From Boswellia sacra (taxonomy: Eukaryota > Streptophyta > Magnoliopsida > Sapindales > Burseraceae): DNA of 64,000 nucleotides. The DNA lies in contig SNVD02002577.1 in the NCBI GenBank assembly GCA_013180625.2, positions 620,001 to 684,000 of the forward strand. Reading direction: 5' to 3'. The position numbers and the translations under genes were made by a program. Below the pieces are notes generated by a model. That model searched no databases and was not told the origin of the DNA. It saw only the letters and a program-made list of their open reading frames with translations. Numbering within the stretch: the stretch's first letter is position 1; each line of letters begins with the position of its first letter. Below are positions 1 to 11,580 of the stretch, one piece after another.

Positions 1-1349
1 ATTCTCATTTCCTAACATAATTACTATCAACGCCTCTTGTTAGAATTTCTAATGTTATTAGGAGTCTCAATTTAATCACACCTATATAACTTCACCTACG
101 CTAAAGACCTTTTTGAATTCTTTTGAAAAAAACAATAATAATAAAAGGTCTAGAAAATTACAATAATGAGGAGGACCTAGGAGTAGCTCCTTCATGCAGC
201 AAGTAATTTTGTGATAATATAAAGAAGAGCAAGTAATTTAAGACGTGCAATTCTTTCATGCAATTCGTGCCATGTAAGTTTTTGCTTTTGCAAGAGTCAA
301 TAAGCGTTGAACAACCAAAATTTATTGTCTGAACAGAGAAGACGAAGGAAAGATTATCCTAGCCATCTGATCCGTCAACGTCTTGATTAGTTGGCCAATC
401 AAAATATCGATCTAGGGTTTAGATGAACATCATGGGAATACTCCTATGGTATGGAGCCCAATAATCCGGCGTCCATCATCCATTTACATTACGCGAAATT
501 ATATGGGATTATCGACATCCATATGATATCATCTTAATATATAGGTTTACAATAATTACGTCAAAACAAAAGAAGAAACTATATATAAGAATAACTAAGT
601 TGGCGTACATATAATTGATCTTGTGAGTTATGTGATTGGTGGGGCAAAAGGTTGTCTTCATGAGAAAGACACAAATATTCTTCATTTAATGAATTCAACC
701 AAGCAATTATAATGAGAAGATCATCATGATAATTAGTCAAAAGACAAATGGATTCACCAAACAATTATGCAGTTAAGGAAGTCTACCCAAAGAAGTAAGT
801 ATCTTTAATTAGCATAAATTTGGTTTCGAGTCAATATCTCGTTTTCATGAAGAGAAAAGGCTATTTCACAACAAGGGCATAGTTCATGACGGTAGATCGA
901 ACTACCATGACCTTAAATTAACTATGCTTATTCAATATTTTTCATCAATTGTTGGTGACTGGTGACTGTTGTCTGGTGAGATCGAAATAGGCTTAGATAA
1001 CCCTTAACTTTTTGCAACTAGGAGAGTCAGTCGTGCAAATGAAGATAATTTTTTGTGTATGCATGTTGTTGCCTTAATCAATTTAGTCTTTGTTTGATGA
1101 ATAAGTGTTACTATTTTTTATATATATTAAGGCTTAAATTACATATAGCTAGCTGCTAGCTGCTAGCTGCAAGAGTCTGCATCAGGTGGACCTGAATTCT
1201 TGAACATGATTGGGTCAAATGATTAGGACACAAAACCAATTTGTAGATAAACGTAAGAGCTAGCTGTGACAGTTGGTATCATGTAATTTTCCTAGGTATA
1301 CCTAATTAAATCAATGAATACATCCAGCACCGTCCCTCTGATGAACTCG

Positions 1350-1384
<35 letters not shown>

Positions 1385-1951
1385 CGTACAAGCTTGTCTT
1401 ATAGATCTATACCGCTTGCTTACGAATTAATTATTATTCCCAAAATGGCCCAATTATATTAACCTAATTCAACTTTTCTTCAGATTGACCAGGAGTTTTC
1501 TAAAGTTAATAAGTAAATCTTCGCATTATGATGTAATTAAGAAAACTCGATCGCTATTAAAATTATTATAAAAAGCCACTATAATACATGTAATTAAGTA
1601 CAAATGATCATTCCCCATTTACGACTCAGTTGCTAATCAACATACTTACACAAATCTCCCTTACATGATGATACTAATTACCAAAGCATGAACAGTTAAA
1701 ATAAATACTAGCCAGCTAGGTAGATAGATAAATGCTCAATTAATCAATGGAACCTAAAGAATCCCCAGCTAATCCACAGAACAATCAATTGCCCTTTTTG
1801 ACTTGAATTGTTGCCTATATACATGTATTCGTAATAATGATAATAATAATAATAATATGAATTAAAGTCCCCCCACGTGCCCTAATTACTTTTGTGTACT
1901 CCAACTCTGTCCTACCAGAAGTACAAGATCGATCGATGTTTGAAGTCATCA
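1..1951. other. Intergenic, downstream of the gibberellin oxidase gene
   Basis: AT-rich DNA with no credible coding region; open frames here are short and lack family motifs. It holds an (AT)n tract at about 1353-1381 and a short (TAA)n tract near 1838-1858. The right end should contain the 3' UTR of the minus-strand gene that stops at 1952. Nothing else is supported. Confidence 0.6.
1353..1381. repeat. (AT)n microsatellite
   Basis: Uninterrupted alternating TA of about 29 bp in intergenic DNA. Confidence 0.9.
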
Positions 1952-4551
1952 TTATGCCATTGCCATATCATCAATCTCGCTTGCATGAATCTTGAATAGT
2001 TCAAGGCGGCTATCGCCAAGCTTTAGAGAGTACACAGCTTGCTTGTATTCACCCCAAGTGAAGGGCTTGTACAAACAAGGCTTCTGGGAGGAGACCATCT
2101 CTGGAATTGAAGTGATCCATGCGTCAAGAGATGGTGCCCCAAAGTACACCATGGACAATCTTGACTTGACCGAGTTTGCCATTGCCCTATGTCTCACGCT
2201 TGTAAATCTCCCATTTGTCAAAACCTTGGTTTTCGAATATGCCAAACACAACAGAGGATAATTTTATTATAAATTTCTTGAAAAGCAATATACACTTTTT
2301 TAAAAAATTATTGAAAGAAAAACTAACTTAAATTATTTATTGGTTTATTTATTCCTCTGCTTAGTTGGTCAACTTGAGGCAAATTAAATTATATGATATG
2401 ATTAGTACTGCCATGCCAAAGTGCTAACCTGTAGGGCATCACCAACAATTACGTAAAATTCGGTGGGGTCGGGTGGGACTGGGACCCACAACCCATCATG
2501 TAAAGAGATTTGAAAGCCCCCCACGTCGTTCGATCTCAGGATGGTCAAGATCTGAGGGTCAGAATGCTCGCCAAATCCGACGCGATTGTTTAAGCACTGA
2601 TGCTGATGAAGTTTAGCTGATGGGTCCCAATCCTGGGGAGCAGCCTTGACAGCAGGATAATGATTTAGCCTAAGCAGCGAGTCACTCTGGACGTCTCTGA
2701 TGAGCCTGCTGAACACGAATTTGTCTGGGACCCCCAAACCCTCAGCAAATAGATCAAGAATTTGACATGTTAATTCTCTAACCGCTTGTATGTAATCATT
2801 CACCGCACAACTGCAAAACACTCCCATTGGACACAACATGATAAGAATCTACTATTTTCAGATCAACACTATGGGAATTTCTTACTTTATTTAGTAATAA
2901 AAGAAACGATAATGTTCACATGCAGTCGCTCATAAAGCCTCCAACTTTTCTTATCTTTTCCCTAATTCGATATTGATGGTCAAGTTATTGGTTCTTTTCT
3001 GACTACATATTATTCTTAATTATAACGTATTTAGTATCTACATACAACCAGCCGGCAACAGTGAAGATCGATCGATAATTTACAGGGCGGTCCAGTACAA
3101 CCCATGTACAGCAAGATGGTTGATCACATTAAGCTCTAGCTATAATAAGACTCAAGTTTTGCATCATAATTTTCTTGACCATGCTCAAAAGTCACAAAAT
3201 AATGAGTCCTAATTTCATGATCATATGTGAAGCAACAAAATGTGCGTTTGAAAAAAGAATGCATGAGAACAAAGTGATAGAAATATTGAAGAGCTTAATA
3301 GATGGAGTATCTGTATCGCTGATTCGTCCTCGATTGAAAGAGTTGGGTCCTCTAGATGTTGGTCCCAAATAGTTATTAATTTAGAAACATGCCATGTTGC
3401 AAATAATTGTTTAACAGTACTTGAGGCAATCAAAGCTAGCTCCACGATCGCTTTTTGTTTTACTCCACCGAGCTCCAAAAATGTGGTTAAAAACATATAT
3501 CTATTGAAATTAATAAACAAAAGAGAAATACGTAATTGTTTTGATGCTCAAATTGAAACTAAATGGAGCCCGTGAAAGAGTGGCCTCCAACTACTTTTAA
3601 GAGCCCAGAATTGTTTATCACTTCAGAGATTTAATTTGATTGCATATCATGAAGCGGTAGCCGAGTCCGTGAAATCAAAACAATGACACGAAATGATTAA
3701 AAATTTAAAAAGTAAACCATTGAACTTAGTAAAATATTATACAATTTGAGTCTGATGACACTTTGTTTTTTCATAGAGGAAGGTTGTCCCTTTCTATAGG
3801 ATGCTATATAGCTATATATGCATTAATAATACTAAACAAATCTCCCCACCATGTCATCTGCAAAATTGTTTTCCCTCGTATTCCGGCCCCAATTAAGTGC
3901 CAAGAATTCCAACTCCCTGTGTTGCTGCCAACGAGCATTTATTAAAAAATTATAGAAAACAATCGAAACAGACCACAAACCTCGCGAAATGTATCACACT
4001 GTAGGAACACTAACCAAAAGCCTTGTTCATATGTTGGCCACCCTTTATCCATTTATGCAAAGTCATCAAATGATTTAAAGATCAATTTTTATTTTTATTT
4101 TTATTTTTTTTGTCGACATTGAAATATGCAAATTAAAGAGCAGGATATAATAGTACCTGAATTTGAAAGGGTCGTTTGAGATGGTTCTGGATCTTTCAGC
4201 AATGGAGATAGGATTACTATGAAGAAGTAGATACTCAAGTTCACCCGAATCACCATTGAAGCCGATGTTTTTGCAACCGTAACCAAAAGGCCTAGCGGGG
4301 CCAGCTTGTTGTTTCTCCATGGCAGGTTTTGCAAAAAAATCAATCCCTTCTTCTTCCAATCTCGATATAATCTCCTTAGGCACACCATGGTTCGTCACCT
4401 TGAAGAATCCAAACTCTTCACATGCTTTCACGATTAGCTCCAATAGTTTTGGCTTGTTGAGAGAAAGATCAATGGTAGGGATCCCTACCGCCCTCGTTTT
4501 CTTGGTCCGCAATGGTGAGGGAGAAGGCACAACCATGCTTGTTTTTGCCAA
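1952..4551 (-). CDS. GA2ox: Gibberellin 2-beta-dioxygenase (GA 2-oxidase), 3 exons
   Basis: Exons on the minus strand: 4157-4551, 2429-2810, 1952-2224, all with GT-AG borders and phases that join, giving 349 residues, normal for the family. This is a 2-oxoglutarate/Fe(II) dioxygenase that inactivates bioactive gibberellins and precursors by 2-beta-hydroxylation, probably in the cytosol. The N-terminal DIOX_N part includes [12 protein letters not shown]. The iron ligands are visible as H214 and D216 (GEHSDPQ) and H271 (VRHR); the 2-oxoglutarate pair is R281 and S283 (SRLS). The exon 1/2 junction recreates the family's conserved CAVNDYI region. The start is the first ATG, about 85 bp from a TATA-like box. 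Overall similarity suggests the C19-GA class (GA2ox1/2/3 type), which is inference. Intron 1 is 1346 bp. The start of exon 3 has a weak polypyrimidine tract but keeps the frame. Confidence 0.92.
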
Positions 4552-4630
4552 TTGAAGATGACGAGAAGAAATATTTGAGTTAGAAGTAGTAAATTCAACG
4601 AGTTTGAAGGTGTGATCATGGCTAGCGCGG

Positions 4631-4645
4631 TGGCTGCTATATATA
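4631..4645 (-). promoter_or_regulatory. TATA-like box of the gibberellin oxidase gene
   Basis: Reading the minus strand, a TATATATAG stretch lies roughly 85-95 bp upstream of the ATG at 4551, a plausible core promoter position given a short 5' UTR. Confidence 0.45.
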
Positions 4646-4653
4646 CACGCACA

Positions 4654-4656
<3 letters not shown>

Positions 4657-4695
<39 letters not shown>
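4657..4695. repeat. (GA)n microsatellite in the promoter
   Basis: About 39 bp of GA (CT on the gene strand) immediately upstream of the TATA-like box of the gibberellin oxidase gene. GAGA/CT tracts next to core promoters are common in plants and can bind BPC factors (known); a role here is not shown. Confidence 0.9.
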
Positions 4696-4698
<3 letters not shown>

Positions 4699-6622
4699 GA
4701 TGGTGAATATTAATTTTAAGCTTGGTAGGGATAGGCAGTCGTTCTGATGATTATTAAAATAAAAAGGAAAATCGTAAATTTGGGAGACGTGGACTTTGTT
4801 TATTAGGAGTGACCATTATTATAAGAAGTAGAGAAAGTGAAACAAACAATTAGGAGTAGTAGTATATTAATTATAATTATAATTTATAATAAATATGGAA
4901 ACGCTCGTGTGGTGAGATGAGGAGGTGAGAAGTGGCTCACATTTTAGGTGGGGGAGGGGACTTTGAAGGTTAAAAGCCAACCTGGTAGCGGCTGTTTGTC
5001 TCCTTTAATTGGATTTTGTTGCTAACGCTTTTAATAAAGCGTGTGGGCGATGCTCCATCTCCATTTCATATTACGCGTGTTGTGTTTTGAGTTTTTGACC
5101 TTTTCACCTTTGACTCACTGACCAAAGAAAATATACGATCTTTGACTCTTCAAAAAAACTTTTTAGTTACCACCTTCGCAGTCCCCCCTAAACTCTACAT
5201 TTGCTGCCTCCACCGGGCCATACGGTCTGCCGTTTAATTAATTTCTCTCCAATCTTGAGTGAATTTGACTCATCAAACCGCCTTCATTAATCTAATTATA
5301 TGCTCACTGATTAGTTATTATTCTTATCACTTATTGGCTTTCGTTAATTAGCTATTCTTTTAATATATACTTTCTCTTTTCATGTTAATTTTATTTGCAT
5401 ACAATTACACTGTAAAGTCTGTAATGACAATTAACCTTCAAATTAATTAAACTGCATCTCTTTGATCGCATTTTTTTAATTCTTCATTTGCGGGTTTTTT
5501 TATACACCGACCAAACATTGTTGCATATTGTTTGGAAGAATCAATGTCTATGTCTGGCATGACATTTACTGGCTGCAGCAGTCTTTAAGTGATTATATAA
5601 ATTTTTGTTTTAGAAAGTTGATTTAACTTGTGTTGATCGATGATCGAATATTATCGATTGATGACAGAAAATGTAAGCAGACGGGAGCACGTTGTGCAGA
5701 ATTTATAATTAGTCAATGAACTTGTTAATTGGGTTCGCACATGCAGGTGACTTTGTTTGGTTATCTGAAATATATTTAAAACATGCTACCATTATTAAAA
5801 TTATGTTGTTTTGTTCATTAGTTGTTGGGAACACATTATACACAATAAAATAGTTGCTTGATTCCTATTTCCTCCCAACTATTCCAGAACCACCACATTG
5901 ATTCAAAGACCTTTTTTTTTCCTCGAATCTCGATCCCTTGTTGAAGAAAGGTTTAGTGTAGGTAAACCAAGTAGGTATTTATAGGGGAGAATTTTGTAAA
6001 ATAGAACTCGCGAAAAGTTGAGTTGATGCTTGCTGGGCAAGTGCAATCAAGCAGAGCCGAAGAAATCATGGGGGGGATGAGGCAAGAGACAAGATACGTA
6101 TGCCTTGCCTTGTCTTTGGAGTTGTGGGGGTGGGTGAGTGGGGTTGGGGGCCTCACTGGGCTTATAATTTCTTTGGTTTTTGCAAATCAATTATCAAACA
6201 ACTGATCATGTTTGATGTTTCTTTTCACTTTTATTTTTTAACTTGTGGTAAGCAAAGAATAAAACGACAAATTCTTGAAGGCCCATCCCATAAAGGTAAT
6301 CAAATATATATATGTATATAATAACTCCAAGGCTGCTGGACCTTTTGGTATATGCTATGGGGCAGCGTATGAAATTAAATTCCTCCTTTCACTTGAGTCC
6401 TGCACCGCCAAAGCCACGAATCGTCGATTGTAGTACTTGGTCTTGAAAGCGATAGAACGGTTCCATCTGACAATTCAATTCAACCTGTCCAGTTACCATT
6501 TCCTTCAAGGTAACATAATCAAACCGCAGTCCATGTCAGCATGGACTTTCCAGCAAGGAACACTAGTAAACCCAAATTAAGGATTTAATTTTCTAATCAA
6601 TCAACACAAAATTTAACACTTT
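4696..6622. other. Intergenic / distal promoter of the gibberellin oxidase gene
   Basis: AT-rich DNA with no credible gene. The 60-73 codon open frames at 6023-6321 show no domain and lie in G-rich low-complexity sequence. It probably carries the upstream regulatory DNA of the minus-strand gene ending at 4551. Its right end meets the outer end of an LTR at 6623. Confidence 0.5.
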
Positions 6623-7281
6623 TGTAGACGTCAAAATTTCGTCTACTTAAAGAATACACGTGACAAACTTATGTGAGAGCCGGGCACCTACAAAACAGAG
6701 GACAAATAGTCAGAAGATTAGCCAACAGAAGTGTCGGCTAAGCCTCTCTGACGTTCAAGTCAGTGACTGAAAGAAATATGTTTAGTTGAGAGTGTTCTAC
6801 CCTTCCTTGCCTTAAGTACTGGCATTCTTTTATAGTGGAGTCTTAGCTATTTTAAACCTTTGTTGAACAAGGATTTAGTCAGATATAATAGACCCTAATT
6901 TTGAGTTTAATCTCTATCAAAATGAAGACAACCCTACTGATTCTGATAACAATCAGTTTTACCGAATCATCTCCAATCTCGAATAGGAGGGATCATATAA
7001 GTAGTCGGTAATTTTGGATTTGGAATCTATACTCGATAGATGACTTATCTAGCTCATCTTGAAAATTCAAATTCAAAGCTAAATTCATCTACTAGGTAAT
7101 TTTGACTCGAAAGCGTTAGTAAACTCATATGCTTTACTCGATAAAATTGAGTTCCATCAGCCTTGAACTCAACACCACCGACCCAATCTACTCTGAACTT
7201 ATGAAAAGTTTCACTCGGTAGCTTTATAAAGATTTCATTCGGTAATTTTATACCACTTCAAAGTTTAAACCAATTTTTACA
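6623..7281 (-). repeat. 3' LTR of the gag-only retrotransposon
   Basis: Direct repeat partner of 13264-13945. On the minus strand it starts TGTAAAAATTGG and ends GTCTACA. It is about 23 bp shorter than the right copy, mainly because it lacks a 31-bp tandem duplication. Confidence 0.82.
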
Positions 7282-8581
7282 CTCTACATAAGCCCTCAGC
7301 TATTTAGATTTCAAAGGAATCTATAAAGCTTTATGACTCCTCTTGTGTAAATAAATTGGGAAAATATCGTCTTCTTTTGTCTACTAAAATACGCTTTCAT
7401 GTTTTCAATTACTCAACAATGTGATTCATTCAGAAACTTATTCTTGGAAGCTTGTGCTCAGCATGTTGCAGTAACTCGGAATGTATTAACTCGATAAAAT
7501 TTGTACTCGATAGTGCCGAATGGATTTTTCTCGGTCTTCTATACTTGGTTATGTTAACTTTGCATTCAATGGTTTCATTGAGAAGGCTGGACTTGGTAAC
7601 TCTGACTTCTCAAGCATCCAGTCACAGAACTTCTAGGTCAGTATTTTGACTTTTCAATCACGAAACAACTTGAAATGGTTTTCGAGCTTCAGTACTTTGC
7701 ATTCTGACTTCGTACAATTTGATCTATGTAATTTTGAAATTGACACTTTACGTGCTTGGCACATTTCACATGATAATTTGTATTGCACTACAAAATAGTC
7801 CATGTGACTGAATTCTTTACTTAGATTTTCTGAGATATTCTACTTGGCATCTCAAACTTGGCTTTTAAGAATAACACCCAATTGTATTCGGCATTACAAA
7901 GTAGCCAATGTCCTCTTTCTTCCTCCCTTGTCATCTCATTCCCACCATGTCAGATGCCACTTGCTTTTTTGTAGGAAATCGTGCAGCTCTTGGCTTCTCT
8001 TTCCTCCCGTCTTTAATCAGTATAAGCCCATAAATATTTTTAGCTTATTTTTAATAGTTGGACTACCATGATTGAAATGACCAAGCCAACAATCCTAATC
8101 AGTTTAGCATTTCATACCATTATTTTATTTTCTTCTATGCCAATTGTTTCGGCCATGCTTACACAGATAGACTGAACTTCATACTTCAATTTCTTTTCTA
8201 ACTTTTCTGTAAACACTTGCACTCGTGTTCACATCAATTTTTCATATAAACAACTCAACTACGCTATATTGATTTGAATCACAAAGTGGGCTGCTTTAAT
8301 TAATTCGGTAGTCCAGATATCACCTTGCATTCGGTCTTTCTACTTTAAGAGGTCAACAGAGTTAACTAGAAGTGTTTTACTCTTTTAGAATTTGTATTCG
8401 GTAGAATTGAACTAAATAGTTATTCCACCCAAAAATTTATAAATAGAATTAAAATGAAATAATATTTATTCCACTCTAAACTTTCTAATGAAATTAAAGT
8501 AATAAACTTTATCTTATTCTAGAAATTTGTTACCGACTATAATTCATTACTCTGACTTTAGTCGGTCTCGACATTTTTAAC
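7282..8581. other. Inner region of the LTR element without coding
   Basis: Lies between the 3' LTR and the nested hAT-like element. Open frames (for example 7452-7649 and 7844-8071) show no retrotransposon or host domain. TCGGTA-like phrases recur, as they do in the LTRs. A purine-rich minus-strand stretch (GAGGGCTTATGTAGAG) abuts the 3' LTR and is a weak candidate for a polypurine tract. Confidence 0.5.
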
Positions 8582-8627
8582 ATATTGATTAAGGGTGGCA
8601 ATTTTCAACACGACACGTGAACACGAC

Positions 8628-10039
8628 TGATGCGTTCGAAACTAGCAAGTATACTAGTCGCACAAGTAATAAAGTGATAAGTAAGATATCGTTCCCACGA
8701 GGATTGATTCTAATTGAATTTGTTATTTCCAGCAACAATAAACTAAACAGGGGGGATTTTTGTTGAATGCTTTACTAAATGAAATAAGAATGCAAGTAAA
8801 GAATAACAAAACAGAAAGTAAATTTGAATGAAAAATCAATGGGAGAAAGCTGGTTAAGGGATCCTTCTCTACCACAAGATATGGATTTGCGAATTAATTG
8901 TAGAATTGTCATCTAATTACAGCATTGAAGTTATCAACCGTAGATAATAACAAGCTCTATTACCCCAATCTTTCCTTACTTTGTTGTTAAATAAAACAAG
9001 CTCTTTATTTAATCTCTATCCATTAAACAACCTAGAACAAGCTCTCTGAGTTTAATTCAATGGATGCATTATGATAAGAAAGATAGGTTGATCTAAGCAA
9101 TAAACACACAAGCTCGGATTATTTAACTTAGGTTATATTCTCCAATTGTAATCTCTGATCACAATTTTGCTACTAATGATTAGAAATTCAAGACAATTAC
9201 GGATCAAGATTTCTAGTCTAGCAATAAATCACAACCAGATTATATTCAGTTGGCCACTCAAATACAATCAGCAAGCAATCATAAGCATTAAATATGGGAG
9301 AATACAAGCAACTTCAATTAGAGAATTGGATAACAATTCCTTACACAATCAACTTACAAAAACCATATCAGGGGCTTTGAAATCACCCTCAACCAATTCA
9401 GATTCAGTTACACATGTTTAAGAACGTGGTAAATACAATACAACATGGAGACATTCCAGAAAATGAAAGGGAAGGGAAAAACTTAGCAAATTTGATGTAA
9501 TTCTCTTTGGATTGTAGTTCTTCCTCTTTCCAAGCTTCCTTTCTCCTTCAAGAACTCCAAGAGATGAAAGAATTCCAGAGCTGCAGCCTCCACCACGTTC
9601 TCCCCTCTTCAAGTTATGAAAATAAAACCCTAAAATGTGTTTAAATACTCTGCTACAGTGACTTGCTACAGTGCCCCGTATTATACATGCTACAGTGACT
9701 TGTGGAATTATATTTCTATACATCTCACACTGTTTTCATTACAACTTTTGGTACACTGAATGGATTTATAAACCGTAAATTTCTCCAGAAAATAGACTTC
9801 GAGAGCTTTCCAACGGTATATAATATGTCATCGGGTTCATTGTATATCAATACAATTAAATCCGAGAAGATGGTTGACTAGCAGAGGTGAAAATGAAGGG
9901 TTTTACTCCATTTTTGTGCAAGTTGCTCCAAAACTCCTACAAACATCAAAACCACACAAAAACATAAAAATACCAAGGAATATAGCAAAGAAACATGGAC
10001 GAATTGATATGAAAATGATACATAAATAGATACTTATCA
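8628..10039. mobile_element. Solo LTR nested in the hAT-like element
   Basis: A 1412-bp segment beginning TGATGCG and ending CTTATCA, flanked by the perfect 5-bp duplication ACGAC (8623-8627 and 10040-10044). TG...CA ends with a 5-bp duplication identify an LTR retrotransposon insertion reduced to one LTR by recombination. It interrupts the left subterminal repeat of the hAT-like element. No coding region is present; the open frames inside (9167-9421, 9418-9723) look like chance. Confidence 0.82.
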
Positions 10040-10578
10040 ACGACTTGACACGACACAGGTTTAAGCAGGTTTAGGTTTTGACATATTTGTGTTCGTTTCG
10101 GAGATGTCAACCAGTTTAATATTGTGACGTGTTCGGGTTGAGAGTCTTCAACACGCGAACACGATTAAAACACAACACGATTATGATACGAACACGGTTA
10201 TGATACGAACACAATTATTACACAAGTAATACGAATAACACAAATGCATATTATATATGATTGACACGATAACACGATTAACACGAATATTGACACGACT
10301 ACAAAATAATATTAAATTTAAAAATACTAAACTTAGTATTGTAGTTTTAGACATTTTAGTCCCTACATGTATCCAAATTTTAAAAACTTAATAAATGTTA
10401 AAACTTGTGATATTTTTGTCATTTAACAAAAGTTGGAAACATAATTCTGTAACGTGTCATAATTGTGTTAAAGGACCATAATCGTGTTAACAGGTCATAA
10501 TCGTGTCAATCGGGTTGTATCAATAATGTAAACGTGTTTTAATCGTGTTAGACGGGTTGTGTTCGTGTCGAACACGAG

Positions 10579-10685
10579 CACGACCCGTTTATTATTCATG
10601 TTAGCGTGTCATGTCGTGTTACCTGTTTAATAATCGTGTCGTGTTCATTTTGAGTCATAGTGACATGAATAATAAACGGGTCGTG
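10579..10685. repeat. Perfect inverted repeat (hairpin) within the hAT-like element
   Basis: Arms of 22 bp at 10579-10600 and 10664-10685 are exact reverse complements (core CGACCCGTTTATTATTCATG), with a 63-bp loop. The sequence is built from the same ACACGAC units as the element ends. Confidence 0.85.
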
Positions 10686-10867
10686 TTCGTATTGAGTCAA
10701 CATTTATCGTGTCATAGCTCGACACGACCCGCGAACACGAATTGCCACCCATAATATTGATCTAACATCCTCACAGATTGTACTTCACGTTACATGTGAT
10801 CTTTATATTTTTCATACAATTGTCATATTCCTATTCAATTTGACAGGAACCCACGTGCGATTATGTC

Positions 10868-10990
10868 TTTATTCAAACTGTTCCAATTCAAACTGTTCCA
10901 ATTCAAACTGATTAGAACCTACTAATGATATGTTGTTCCAATTCAGACTGATCGGAACCCACCAAAATATATTCCGATTCAAATTGAGTG
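10868..10990. repeat. Short imperfect tandem repeats (ATTCAAACTG units)
   Basis: The phrase ATTCAAACTGTTCCA recurs three times in a row near 10871-10910, then in diverged form at about 10936 and 10977, alternating with GAACC-type phrases. It lies in the inner part of the LTR element. Confidence 0.65.
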
Positions 10991-10999
10991 AAACCTAAC

Positions 11000-11580
11000 G
11001 AATTGATTAGAGAGAGCAGACTTCTTCTTCTTCTTTTCTTTTTTTTTTTTTTTAACAAGAGTATATTGCCATATCACTTGTTTTGCCTGATATCTCTCTC
11101 TTCCTAGCCATCTGAAGTACCCAACTTCGAAAGGCCTTCTATGGCTTACCATTCACCATTTAGACGTATTTAGCCACATGAGCATGACTGAATCAAAGCT
11201 AAATTTTCTTTAAACTGTAATCATTCGTCCACTCATTCATATGAAAGAAATATAATTTATTGCTTAATATAATAAACCTCAAAGGATTAAGCGGCATAAA
11301 AGAACTTAATCTTCAAGGGATTATTCAACTAAATACAATGACTTTATTTCAATAATCTTTAAGGGATTATTCAACCTATAAGTGAAATTTAATCTAAAGA
11401 AAACAAAATGAAAGATATTGACTTACTGATAATGATTCTGAAATTTTGAATTGATTCATTCGGTTTCAGATCTTTTTTACTTCTTGTTGACTGAGTCAAA
11501 TCTCTATGCATTCATTCCCAGCTACAATTTCACTTGATTATTTTTTCCCATCTCATACTGAAGTATGCTAGTGTCAGACC
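11000..11580. other. Inner region of the LTR element, no coding seen
   Basis: AT-rich, with poly-T near 11037-11054. This is where pol should lie, downstream of gag on the minus strand, but I find no conserved pol motif. Pol may be deleted or too decayed to recognise by eye. Confidence 0.45.

Larger units (their letters stand above)
8590..10753. mobile_element. Non-autonomous hAT-like DNA transposon (interrupted)
   Basis: The ends are inverted repeats: TAAGGGTGGCAATT on the left and the complement of TATGGGTGGCAATT on the right (13 of 14 match). Both are flanked by a perfect 8-bp target duplication ATATTGAT at 8582-8589 and 10754-10761. An 8-bp duplication and a start of the form YARNG are hallmarks of the hAT superfamily (known). 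The subterminal DNA is crowded with ACACGA/TCGTGT repeats. There is no transposase frame. Removing the nested solo LTR and its duplication leaves about 747 bp, so this was a short non-autonomous element. Confidence 0.85.

Noticed and set aside
6023..6321. Overlapping plus-strand frames in G-rich DNA
   Set aside because: Low-complexity GGGGTGGG sequence, no motif and no context.
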